Shown one piece after another: positions 1 through 6,335 of a stretch of 11,787 bases of DNA. The DNA is taken from the NCBI GenBank assembly GCA_963693635.1, contig CAVOBC010000129.1:1-11787 (forward strand). The letters are read 5' to 3'. The DNA is from CAVOBC01 sp963693635. GTDB taxonomy: Bacteria; Pseudomonadota; Gammaproteobacteria; Pseudomonadales; Azotimanducaceae. Each line of letters opens with the position of its first letter. The stretch's first letter is position 1. The notes under the pieces are model-generated. The model saw only the letters and a list, made by a program, of their open reading frames with translations. It had not been told where the DNA came from and did not search any database. The translations under genes were made by a program, and so were the position numbers.

Positions 1-766
1 GATTCTTGATGCTGCGCAGCGTTCGGAATCGGCCGTCTTCATCACCTTCCAGATTGATGAAGCAATCGATCATGTGTTCAAGAATGCGCGGCCCCGCAAG
101 GCTGCCGTCCTTGGTCACGTGGCCAACCAGTATGAGAATCGTGTTGGTGCGCTTGGCGTACTGCACAAGGTGCGCGGCGCACTCACGCACCTGGGAGACG
201 CCACCTGGTGTCGAATCCACCGAGTCCAGGTACACCACCTGGATGGAGTCAACAACGAGCAGCTTTGGCTTCATTTCGTCGGCAGTTGCGCAAATGACCT
301 CCACGTTCGTGTGCGACATGACCTGAACCTTGTCAGTCGGCAGTCCCAGTCGCTGCGCGCGCATGGCGATTTGCGCCAGGCTCTCCTCGCCGGTCACATA
401 GAGGGCACGGTGTTCATCGGCCAGTCGACAGAGAATCTGGATCAGCAAGGTGCTCTTGCCCGCGCCGGGGTTACCGCTAATCAACACCGCGGAACCAGGG
501 ACCAGCCCGCCGCCGAGCACCCGATCAAGTTCTTCCATGCTCGTCGAGATGCGCGGCATGTTCTCGGTTGAGATTTCGTCGAGTGAGCGCGCGGCACCTG
601 CTTCGCCGGCAAATCCGCTGCGGCGCCGGGCTGACGTCGAACCTTCGACGCTGAGCCGGCTCAAGGTATTCCACTCACCGCAGCTATTGCACTGGCCCTG
701 CCAGCGCGGATGATCCGCCCCGCAGTCCTTGCAGACGAAGACGGACTTTGACTTCGCTTTGGCCAC
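1..766 (-). CDS. radA: DNA repair protein RadA, N-terminal 255 residues (cut by window edge)
   Basis: RadA is a RecA-like ATPase that helps process recombination intermediates by promoting branch migration. Seen here: an N-terminal four-cysteine zinc finger (CKDC at residues 12-15, CNSC at 26-29), a Walker A loop GNPGAGKST at 98-106 with K104, a Walker B strand LLVVDSIQ at 169-176, and the GHVTKDGSLAGPR segment at 215-227. The reading frame leaves the window inside the RadA-specific KNRFG motif: KN is encoded, and the next codon starts with C, as an Arg codon would. The Lon-like C-terminal domain therefore lies outside. The start is GTG at 764-766, chosen because the CKDC finger follows at the normal distance and an AAGGGAG ribosome binding site lies about 5 nt upstream. 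It follows alr by 2 bp, so it is very probably the third gene of a dnaB-alr-radA operon. The truncation is only the window edge. Identity is near certain. Confidence 0.97.
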   Translation of the reverse strand, partial: MAKAKSKSVFVCKDCGADHPRWQGQCNSCGEWNTLSRLSVEGSTSARRRSGFAGEAGAARSLDEISTENMPRISTSMEELDRVLGGGLVPGSAVLISGNPGAGKSTLLIQILCRLADEHRALYVTGEESLAQIAMRAQRLGLPTDKVQVMSHTNVEVICATADEMKPKLLVVDSIQVVYLDSVDSTPGGVSQVRECAAHLVQYAKRTNTILILVGHVTKDGSLAGPRILEHMIDCFINLEGDEDGRFRTLRSIKN

Positions 767-768
767 GA

Positions 769-1821
769 CTACTCCCTTGTGACCCTGCGCTCAACCCGAT
801 CGCCGAGACCGGTTGTGAGCACGTAGGGTATCGTCCCGATAGCACGCGCGACGTCCTCCACAGGCAACGCGCAAGTGCCCCACAGCACAACCTGATCGCC
901 AGGCAAGGGCGGCTCGACATCAGTGACGTCGACCGTCGTGAGATCCATGGATACGCGGCCAACGATGGGCGCGCGCTTGCCATTGACCAAGACCGGCACG
1001 CCCGGGGGGATGTCGCGCGGGTAGCCATCCCCATAGCCGAGGGCAAGCGCGGCAATTGTCGAGGGACGCGCCGCGCACCACTGACCACCATAACCAACCG
1101 ATTCACCCGGCTGTAAACTGCTGACCGCAATGACCGTTGCCCGCAACGTCATGACGGGCGTGAGTCCGGCCACGGGCGCGAGATCCGCGAACGGCGACGC
1201 GCCAAAGAGCGCAATACCCGGGCGCACCCAGTCGAGATGGGACGACGGCTGGCCCAACAGGGCTGCAGAGTTCGCCATGGAGCGCGACAAATTGACGTCC
1301 TTTGTTGTCGCCGAGAAGCAGGCCAGTTGCCGCTCGTTGGCTGCATCCACCGGGTCGTCCGCACATGCGAAATGCGACATCACACCAACGACCATCGCGC
1401 CCAGCCGAGCCAGCGCGTCCGGCAAGTCGACGGCGGGCAGGCCAAGCCGGTGCATGCCCGTGTCCACCTTCACCCAGACTCGTCCGGCGGCCGCGAGGGC
1501 AAAGTCAATCTGATGGCGCGCATGCACGACCCAATACAGATCATGACTCGCCGCCAACTCCGCTTCTGCGACCGAGTGAACGCCAGTCAGAACGACCACG
1601 TTCTGCCGGCAACCCGCAGCACGCAGCGCCAATGCCTCATCAAGCCGCGCAACCGCGAGCGCATCCGCCGCGCCCAGCGACGGCCAGATGAGGCTTGCAT
1701 CGTGACCGTAGGCGTTGGCTTTGATAACCGCCATCACCTTCGCCCCCGCAGTCCGGCTGGAAAGCCAGGCAAGATTGCGCTCAAGCGCGGTCAGATTGAT
1801 GGTGGCGACCGGGCCGGTCAA
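769..1821 (-). CDS. alr: Alanine racemase (PLP-dependent)
   Basis: Interconverts L- and D-alanine with pyridoxal phosphate in the cytoplasm, supplying D-Ala for peptidoglycan. Its 350 residues are close to the family's usual size. The PLP lysine is K34 in AVIKANAYGHD, the second catalytic base is Y244 in SVGYGGQW, and the conserved KVDTGMHRLG (118-127), LGYGDGYPR (261-269) and GRVSMDLTTVDVT (288-300) segments are all present, covering the N-terminal TIM barrel and the C-terminal beta domain. The start is TTG at 1819-1821, which overlaps the dnaB TGA (1818-1820). No in-frame ATG occurs before Met30, which is too late to keep the first barrel strand, and a GAGGA site lies 6 nt upstream inside the last codons of dnaB. 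Translation is therefore probably coupled to dnaB. The sequence does not show whether this is the biosynthetic (alr) or the catabolic (dadX) type. The place beside dnaB favours alr. Confidence 0.96.
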   Translation of the reverse strand: MTGPVATINLTALERNLAWLSSRTAGAKVMAVIKANAYGHDASLIWPSLGAADALAVARLDEALALRAAGCRQNVVVLTGVHSVAEAELAASHDLYWVVHARHQIDFALAAAGRVWVKVDTGMHRLGLPAVDLPDALARLGAMVVGVMSHFACADDPVDAANERQLACFSATTKDVNLSRSMANSAALLGQPSSHLDWVRPGIALFGASPFADLAPVAGLTPVMTLRATVIAVSSLQPGESVGYGGQWCAARPSTIAALALGYGDGYPRDIPPGVPVLVNGKRAPIVGRVSMDLTTVDVTDVEPPLPGDQVVLWGTCALPVEDVARAIGTIPYVLTTGLGDRVERRVTRE

Positions 1822-3194
1822 ACGTAGTCCTCGTAGCCTTCGGCCAGATCTTCGAACTTGGTCAGGTTGCCGATGAACGCCAGCTTCTTGCGACCGATCG
1901 GCCCGTTCCGCTGCTTCAGGATGATGATCTCCGCCACCCCCTTCTGGGCATCTTCGCGGTACACCTCGTCCCGATAGATCGCCATGATTACATCCGCGTC
2001 CTGCTCGATGGCCCCGGATTCCCGAAGGTCCGACATGATCGGGCGCTTGTCGGGTCGTTGCTCGAGCGAGCGGTTGAGTTGGGAAAGGGCAATCACCGGG
2101 CAGTCGAATTCCTTCGCAATGGCCTTCAATGACCTCGATATTTCCGAGATCTCGCCGGTACGGTTTTCCGTGGTCCCGGCGACGCGCATGAGCTGAAGAT
2201 AATCAACGATGATGAGCGCGGGTGCGCCAAACTCGCGGGCCACCCGCCGTGAACGGGATCGCACCTCGTTGGGTGTCAGCGCGGCGGTGTCATCGATCAG
2301 CAGGTTCTTGTCGTTTAGCATTGTCACGGCGGCCGTCAAACGTGGCCAATCGTCGTCACCGAGTTGCCCATTGCGGATCTTGGTCTGATCGATGTGGCCG
2401 AGGGATGACAGCATCCGCAACACCAGCGAATCGGCCGGCATCTCCATGCTGAAGACAATGACCGGGCGGTCGTTCGACATGATGGCGCTCACGGCGATAT
2501 TCATCGCAAAGGCGGTTTTGCCCATCGATGGTCTTGCGGCGATAACAACGAGGTCTGAGTTCTGTAGCCCGGCGGTGATGTCGTCAATGTCGCGGAAGCC
2601 GGTGCTGAGACCGGTGAGCGCACCTTTGTTCTGAAACAGCTCGTCAATACGGTTGACCGCTTTGGCGAGCAGCGGCTGCAATTGTTCCGGCCCCCCCATC
2701 GACGGTCGCTCATCGCCAATCCGGAACACCATCGCCTCGGCTTCGTCAACGAGGGTCGGTCCATCCCGGCCTTCGGGCCGGTAGCCACTTTCCGCAATCT
2801 TGTTACCGACGTCGATCAGCCGCCTGATCACGGCTTTCTCGGCGACTATGCCGGCGTAGGCCGTAACGTTGGCCGCCGAAGGCGTCTGGTCAGCGAGATT
2901 CGACAGGTAGCCGATGCCGCCGACTGCATCGAGATCGCCGCCTGATTCCAACGACTCTGCTAGCGTAATAATATCAAGTGGTTTGTTCTGATCGCCGAGC
3001 AGCAGCATGCAGCGGAAGATTGTGCGGTGATCACCCTCGTAGAAATCGTCCGGCGTCAGCAGGGTGGAAACCTTGTCCCAGGCCTGAGGGTCAATCATCA
3101 GTCCGCCAAGCGTACTGCGCTCGGCATCCACGGAGTGCGGCGGTACCTGCAGGCTCAGGTATGCATCGTCAATGCCGTCAGCCGCCATCGCCAC
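1818..3194 (-). CDS. dnaB: Replicative DNA helicase DnaB
   Basis: Hexameric 5'-3' helicase that unwinds DNA at the replication fork and works with primase. The 458-residue product has the N-terminal primase-interacting domain (about 12-160, beginning VPPHSVDAERSTLGG) and the RecA-fold motor. Walker A is ARPSMGKTAFA (220-230), the E-M-P segment FSMEMP is at 248-253, Walker B is LIIVDYLQLM (327-336), and the conserved block DLRESGAIEQDADVI is at 389-403. No intein or insertion interrupts it. The start used is GTG (3192-3194). An ATG two codons later (3186-3188) would give almost the same protein, but the only weak Shine-Dalgarno-like GGA fits the GTG better. The gene lies 244 bp downstream of rplI and overlaps the alr start. 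It is probably transcribed either from within that gap or by readthrough from the ribosomal protein genes. Confidence 0.97.
   Translation of the reverse strand: MAMAADGIDDAYLSLQVPPHSVDAERSTLGGLMIDPQAWDKVSTLLTPDDFYEGDHRTIFRCMLLLGDQNKPLDIITLAESLESGGDLDAVGGIGYLSNLADQTPSAANVTAYAGIVAEKAVIRRLIDVGNKIAESGYRPEGRDGPTLVDEAEAMVFRIGDERPSMGGPEQLQPLLAKAVNRIDELFQNKGALTGLSTGFRDIDDITAGLQNSDLVVIAARPSMGKTAFAMNIAVSAIMSNDRPVIVFSMEMPADSLVLRMLSSLGHIDQTKIRNGQLGDDDWPRLTAAVTMLNDKNLLIDDTAALTPNEVRSRSRRVAREFGAPALIIVDYLQLMRVAGTTENRTGEISEISRSLKAIAKEFDCPVIALSQLNRSLEQRPDKRPIMSDLRESGAIEQDADVIMAIYRDEVYREDAQKGVAEIIILKQRNGPIGRKKLAFIGNLTKFEDLAEGYEDYV
1828..1832 (-). promoter_or_regulatory. Ribosome binding site deciding the alr TTG start
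   Basis: GAGGA on the minus strand lies inside the penultimate codons of dnaB, 6 nt before the TTG at 1819-1821. It supports the TTG start and translational coupling of alr to dnaB. Confidence 0.6.
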
Positions 3195-3438
3195 AATCTG
3201 TTTTCCGGGATCTCACGTGGACGTTAACAATAGCGCAAGATCGGGTCAGCGTCTCAAAGACGAACGGCCAGAATGGCCGCAGGTCGGACTCGATCACAAC
3301 ACGAGGCACCCGCAACCACGGCGCGCCTTCAGCCGTCGATGACCGACACAGCAGCAGCGGGGTTCTCAGTCAAAACACAGCGCTGGCCAGCGCCTCAGAA
3401 GACAAAAGGCGCCGGCGAAGTCACCAGTACCGCCCGAT
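3195..3438. other. Intergenic gap between rplI and dnaB
   Basis: I see no convincing gene in this 244-bp gap. Reading towards dnaB it holds a weak terminator candidate (3372-3393) and two small hairpins, CGGCCATTCTGGCCG (3265-3279) and CGTCT-loop-AGACG (3250-3262). A TTGAGA hexamer (3253-3258) lacks a good -10 partner. A dnaB promoter is expected here, but I could not identify one with confidence. Confidence 0.5.
3372..3393 (-). terminator. Weak candidate intrinsic terminator after rplI
   Basis: On the minus strand the perfect palindrome GCGCTGGCCAGCGC (3380-3393) is followed after a few bases by TTTT (3372-3375), about 45 nt past the rplI stop. The stem is short and the T-run weak, so termination may be partial or absent. 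Confidence 0.3.
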
Positions 3439-3888
3439 CTACTGTTCTGCGACCACGCTGATCTGAAGCGACACGTCCACATCGGAGTGCAGATGCACGA
3501 CGATCGCATAGTCGCCAAGCTCACGAATCGGGCCATCAGGCATGCGCAACTCGTTGCGCTCAACCGTAACACCGGCCGACGCGGCCGCCTCGGCGATGTC
3601 GCGAGAGGTGATCGAGCCGAAGAGCTTGCCTTCTTCGCCCGCCTTCGCCGTCAGCGTCAGGTCGAGTGCATTGATGCCCGCTGCCCGCGCTTGTGCACCG
3701 GCAAGTCGCTCATCGGCAGTACTCTGTAGCTCCGCTCGACGCGCCTCAAATGCCGTCACATTGGCGGCCGTTGCCGGCACCGCTTTTTTCTGTGGAACAA
3801 GGTAATTGCGGCCGTAGCCCGCTTTGACGTTGACGGTATCACCCAGCTCTCCGAGCTTGACGATCTTCTCCAGTAATATCACTTGCAT
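3439..3888 (-). CDS. rplI: 50S ribosomal protein L9
   Basis: L9 binds 23S rRNA at the base of the L1 stalk and helps maintain reading frame. The 149-residue length is the normal bacterial size. The N-terminal domain starts MQVILLEKIVKLGELGD and carries the family signature VNVKAGYGRNYLVP (19-32). A charged connecting helix runs from about 42 to 75, followed by the C-terminal domain with GKLFGSITSRDIAEA (87-101). The ATG is preceded by AGGGAG at about 6 nt. That site overlaps the stop of the upstream membrane protein gene, with only 10 bp between the two frames, so it belongs to the rpsF-rpsR operon. Confidence 0.98.
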   Translation of the reverse strand: MQVILLEKIVKLGELGDTVNVKAGYGRNYLVPQKKAVPATAANVTAFEARRAELQSTADERLAGAQARAAGINALDLTLTAKAGEEGKLFGSITSRDIAEAAASAGVTVERNELRMPDGPIRELGDYAIVVHLHSDVDVSLQISVVAEQ

Positions 3889-3898
3889 GGCAATCTCC

Positions 3899-4777
3899 CT
3901 ATTGTTGAGAAGCAGGCGGACCTGCTTTTGTATTCATTTTTGGTCGCAGGTCGAACGCGCTATCGGCCACGGACAGGATCGCGAGCACCGGGAATAACGC
4001 CTGCGGCAACAGCGCAACAACCACGTAAAATGCGATCAGGACGCCGGCCGCCCATTCCCTCGCCTTGATCAACCAGTGCACGAACGCGATGCCCGACACC
4101 ACCAGCGGTACCATGATCAGCATGGTCCAGCGGGTCAATGCCGCGGCGCCGCTCAGAAAACACAAGAGCGCAACGATGGTAATCGCAGCGCTCAGCTTTG
4201 GCGGCAAACGCAGCCCATGAAACTCCTTCTGGAACGAACCGGGGCTCACGAGTGTGCTCTGCCACCATCGCCCCAGCGCCAGCAGCATGACAATGAGGAA
4301 CACCTGTCCCGTTGCCACTGCGCCAACTACCAACGATGTCACCGCCTCCGTTCCGAGCGCCCGGAACTGCGGCTGCAGGCCCGGATTAAACTTCAGGAAC
4401 ACTTCAGGCACCGCCAACAACAATTCCGACGCCGCAAACTCAAAGGAAAAACCGGCGACGATTCCTACGAGGATAGCGGCACCCAGTGTCAGCGCCCATG
4501 ACAATGTCGCTCGCAGCACGTACGCGAGTGACACGGTGCCGAGAATCAGAATCACGTTCGTCGGGTCGGGCGGATTGCCAACGACGTACCAGATCATCGC
4601 GGGCAGCACTGCCCACAACGTTACCAGCGCGCCTTCGACCGGACCCTTGCGCAGCATAACAAGACTTGCCACGCCAGCGCTCAGACAGAAAAAAGGCGGC
4701 GGCAACGCCGCCGAGACTGCCGACACACCAATCGCATGAACACGGCTACGCATGGCGAATTCCGCCAGAGCTTTCAT
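3899..4777 (-). CDS. DUF2232-type integral membrane protein of unknown function
   Basis: The 292-residue product is strongly hydrophobic, with about seven or eight predicted membrane spans: roughly 14-42, 47-66, 74-90, 95-111, 145-169, 196-213, 217-236 and 243-270. There is no catalytic motif. The C-terminal pattern ILSVADSAFDLRPK (267-280) resembles the 'D-x-x-x-D-x-R' ending I recall in DUF2232 (YybS-like) proteins. The same position between rpsR and rplI is held by such a protein in Pseudomonas. These two points are the basis for the family call; the function is unknown. The ATG start at 4775-4777 has no clear ribosome binding site and begins 21 bp after rpsR. Met9 (4751-4753) is an alternative start. 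The stop lies 10 bp before rplI, so the gene is co-transcribed with ribosomal protein genes, which hints at a role linked to growth or to the ribosome at the membrane. That role is inference. Confidence 0.8.
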   Translation of the reverse strand: MKALAEFAMRSRVHAIGVSAVSAALPPPFFCLSAGVASLVMLRKGPVEGALVTLWAVLPAMIWYVVGNPPDPTNVILILGTVSLAYVLRATLSWALTLGAAILVGIVAGFSFEFAASELLLAVPEVFLKFNPGLQPQFRALGTEAVTSLVVGAVATGQVFLIVMLLALGRWWQSTLVSPGSFQKEFHGLRLPPKLSAAITIVALLCFLSGAAALTRWTMLIMVPLVVSGIAFVHWLIKAREWAAGVLIAFYVVVALLPQALFPVLAILSVADSAFDLRPKMNTKAGPPASQQ

Positions 4778-4798
4778 GGGCGTCGGACAGGTAGGCGT

Positions 4799-5026
4799 CT
4801 AGACGTGCGCGTCGGTGTACGGCAACAGCGCGAGAAAACGTGCGCGCTTGATCGCCCGCGCGAGCTGACGCTGATAACGCGCCTTGGTTCCCGTAATTCT
4901 GCTGGGCACAATCTTGCCGGTCTCCGAGACGAAGGCCTTCAGCAGCTCAAGGTCTTTGTAGTCAATCTCGGTAATACCTTCCGCCGTGAACCGGCAGTAC
5001 TTTCGTCGTCGATAGTATCGAGCCAT
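4799..5026 (-). CDS. rpsR: 30S ribosomal protein S18
   Basis: S18 joins the small-subunit platform as a heterodimer with S6. At 75 residues it is the standard size, with the basic start MARYYRRRKYCRF, the DYKDLELLKAFVSETGKI helix region (22-39) and the highly conserved PSRITGT motif (41-47) leading into the RQLARAIKRARFLALLPY helix. A single cysteine (C11) is present, so only part of the zinc-binding set found in some S18 proteins remains. The ATG is 6 bp after the rpsF stop. Its AGGGAG site lies within the last rpsF codons, which suggests translational coupling and balanced S6:S18 synthesis. Confidence 0.98.
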   Translation of the reverse strand: MARYYRRRKYCRFTAEGITEIDYKDLELLKAFVSETGKIVPSRITGTKARYQRQLARAIKRARFLALLPYTDAHV

Positions 5027-5032
5027 GGTTCG

Positions 5033-5473
5033 TTACTCCCTTTCAGTGGCAGCGGCAGGCGCGGGTGGGCGGCTGTCGTCGTCGGCAGGTTTTAGAGTTG
5101 CAGACGGCGACACGCGCGGAGTCGAGTCACGTTCCTTTTTCTCTTTGGATTCCCGCTCGATCTTCATGATCGGCGAGTCCTCGGTCAGCGGATGGTTGAC
5201 CTTCATAATCAGGTTGCGGATAACCGCGTCGTTGAACTTGAAGGCATTGGCGAGTTCCGCAATCACCTCGGCGCTGCCGCCGACGCTGAGCAGAATGTAA
5301 TGTGCCTTGTGTATTTTGTTGATGGGGAACGAGAGCTGACGCCGCCCCCAGTCTTCAACACGGTGAACGAGGCCACCGCCAGTTTCGATCGTCGAGGTGT
5401 AACGCTCGATCATTCCTGGAACCTGTTCGCTTTGATCAGGGTGAACCAGAAACACTATCTCGTAATGTCTCAA
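5033..5473 (-). CDS. rpsF: 30S ribosomal protein S6 (TTG start, extended acidic/proline tail)
   Basis: S6 binds S18 and 16S rRNA on the subunit platform. After the start it reads RHYEIVFLVHPDQSEQVP, nearly identical to Escherichia coli S6. It then has EDWGRRQLSFPINKIHKAHY (40-59) and FKFNDAVIRNLIM (78-90). The frame is open a further 57 codons upstream, but homology and a strong AAGGAG site 5 nt before TTG (5471-5473) fix the start there and give 146 residues. No ATG or GTG lies between that site and the conserved RHYEI. The tail after about residue 105 is a charged stretch (ERESKEKKERD) followed by a Pro/Ala/Asp-rich segment ending ERE, a little longer than the 131-135 residues of enterobacterial S6. 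It heads an operon with rpsR, the membrane protein gene and rplI, behind a candidate promoter and structured leader. Confidence 0.97.
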   Translation of the reverse strand: MRHYEIVFLVHPDQSEQVPGMIERYTSTIETGGGLVHRVEDWGRRQLSFPINKIHKAHYILLSVGGSAEVIAELANAFKFNDAVIRNLIMKVNHPLTEDSPIMKIERESKEKKERDSTPRVSPSATLKPADDDSRPPAPAAATERE

Positions 5474-5478
5474 AAGAG

Positions 5479-5521
5479 CTCCTTCCGGGTTATTGCCACC
5501 CGCTTGAGTGATCAAACGGTG
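5479..5521 (-). promoter_or_regulatory. rpsF leader: ribosome binding site and two competing hairpins
   Basis: On the minus strand, CACCGTTTGA and TCAAGCGGGTG can pair around a TCAC loop (5497-5521), with one G bulged and one G-U pair. The same CGGGT can instead pair with ACCCG just before the AAGGAG site (5486-5502). The two folds share bases and exclude each other, and the second comes within 1 nt of the ribosome binding site (5479-5484). S6:S18 is known to bind a CCG-containing hairpin in rpsF leaders of many bacteria. The upstream hairpin contains CCG in its 5' arm, so it is a candidate for that autoregulatory element. The match to the published consensus is not verified. Confidence 0.4.
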
Positions 5522-5544
5522 CGGCAAGGAGTTTGGGGCCGCGA

Positions 5545-5574
5545 ATCTTAGCGGAAGCCCGGATCGAATGCCAG
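5545..5574 (-). promoter_or_regulatory. Candidate sigma-70 promoter for the rpsF operon
   Basis: CTGGCA (5569-5574) and TAAGAT (5545-5550) on the minus strand are 18 bp apart, each matching four of six consensus bases. They are followed by a GC-rich discriminator (TTCGCGGCC), as expected for ribosomal protein promoters. Transcription would begin near 5537, leaving a leader of about 60 nt that contains the hairpins. Confidence 0.4.
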
Positions 5575-5588
5575 AGCATGCAAGTGGG

Positions 5589-6335
5589 TCACCCTCGCTG
5601 GCGTACGACCTCATAGAGCGCGATGCCCGCCGCGACCGAGACATTGAGACTACTCACCGCGCGCCCAGCATCGCCGCTGAAGGGGATGCCTGCAACGTGG
5701 TCACAATGGCGCCGAGACAGCTCACGCAGTCCGTCGCCCTCTGCACCGAGCACGATCGCGACCGGCGAAGATAAGTCGACGCCGCCAATGGGCGCAGCTC
5801 CCGCTTCAAGACCGATAATCCAGAGGCCCGCAGCCTGCATTTGCGTGAAACTGCGGGCGAGGTTGGATACCGGTATCACAGGCACCACGCTCGCGCCGCC
5901 ACTCGCGGCTTTTTGTGCGGTCCCCGTCATCGGCGCACTGCGGCGTGCGGGCGTGACCACGGCGTCGGCACCCATCGCGGCCGCGCTGCGCACGCACGCC
6001 CCCAGATTGCGCGGATCTGTGACGCCATCGAGCACGAGCACGAGTGCCGGCCGATCGCGGTCTGCGAGGGACGCCAGCAGGTCGCCAAGGCCGACGACCC
6101 GCGCCGCGCGGGTCTTGAGGATGGCCCCCTGATGCGCCGCGCCGTTGGCTATCTCGTCGAGTTCGGGTCGGGACAAGGATTCAATCGTGACACCAATTCG
6201 ACGGCCTATGCGTTCAAGTTCTCGCAAGCGCTGGTTGCCGCCGCTCCTGAGATAGAGCACCTGGGCGGCATCCGGGTCGCCATCGAGGCTCGCGCGCACG
6301 GAATGAATACCAACAACGTGCTGGGTCTCGCTCAT
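5589..6335 (-). CDS. rlmB: 23S rRNA (guanosine-2'-O-)-methyltransferase RlmB
   Basis: Methylates the ribose of G2251 in the 23S rRNA peptidyl-transferase P loop, using S-adenosylmethionine. The 248-residue protein has the small N-terminal substrate-binding domain (about 5-80, VVGIHSVRASL start) and a SPOUT knotted domain. Motif 1 is DGVTDPRNLGACVRSA (103-118), with N110 and R116 at the catalytic positions. Motif 2 is IVLGAEGDGLRE (194-205) and motif 3 is SSLNVSVAAG (228-237). Compared with E. coli RlmB, where I recall a short IPMAGSVSSLN, here the sequence reads IPFSGDAGRAVSSLN, about four residues longer just before the knot. The ATG overlaps the rnr stop as ATGA, so translation is coupled to rnr. 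The rnr-rlmB pairing is conserved in gammaproteobacteria. TrmH-type paralogues are the main alternative, but the context fits RlmB. Confidence 0.95.
   Translation of the reverse strand: MSETQHVVGIHSVRASLDGDPDAAQVLYLRSGGNQRLRELERIGRRIGVTIESLSRPELDEIANGAAHQGAILKTRAARVVGLGDLLASLADRDRPALVLVLDGVTDPRNLGACVRSAAAMGADAVVTPARRSAPMTGTAQKAASGGASVVPVIPVSNLARSFTQMQAAGLWIIGLEAGAAPIGGVDLSSPVAIVLGAEGDGLRELSRRHCDHVAGIPFSGDAGRAVSSLNVSVAAGIALYEVVRQRG

Noticed and set aside
1237..1827. Plus-strand open frame of 196 codons
   Set aside because: Antisense to alr, with no start signal, no family resemblance and an Arg/Gln/His-rich composition typical of shadow frames.
3250..3279. Two adjacent small hairpins in the rplI-dnaB gap
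   Set aside because: Stems of 5-6 bp without a following T-run or other context are expected by chance in GC-rich DNA.
5474..5644. N-terminal extension of S6 (57 extra codons from an upstream start)
   Set aside because: The extension overlaps the rlmB 3' end, the candidate promoter and the leader hairpins, while homology and AAGGAG place the start at TTG 5471-5473.
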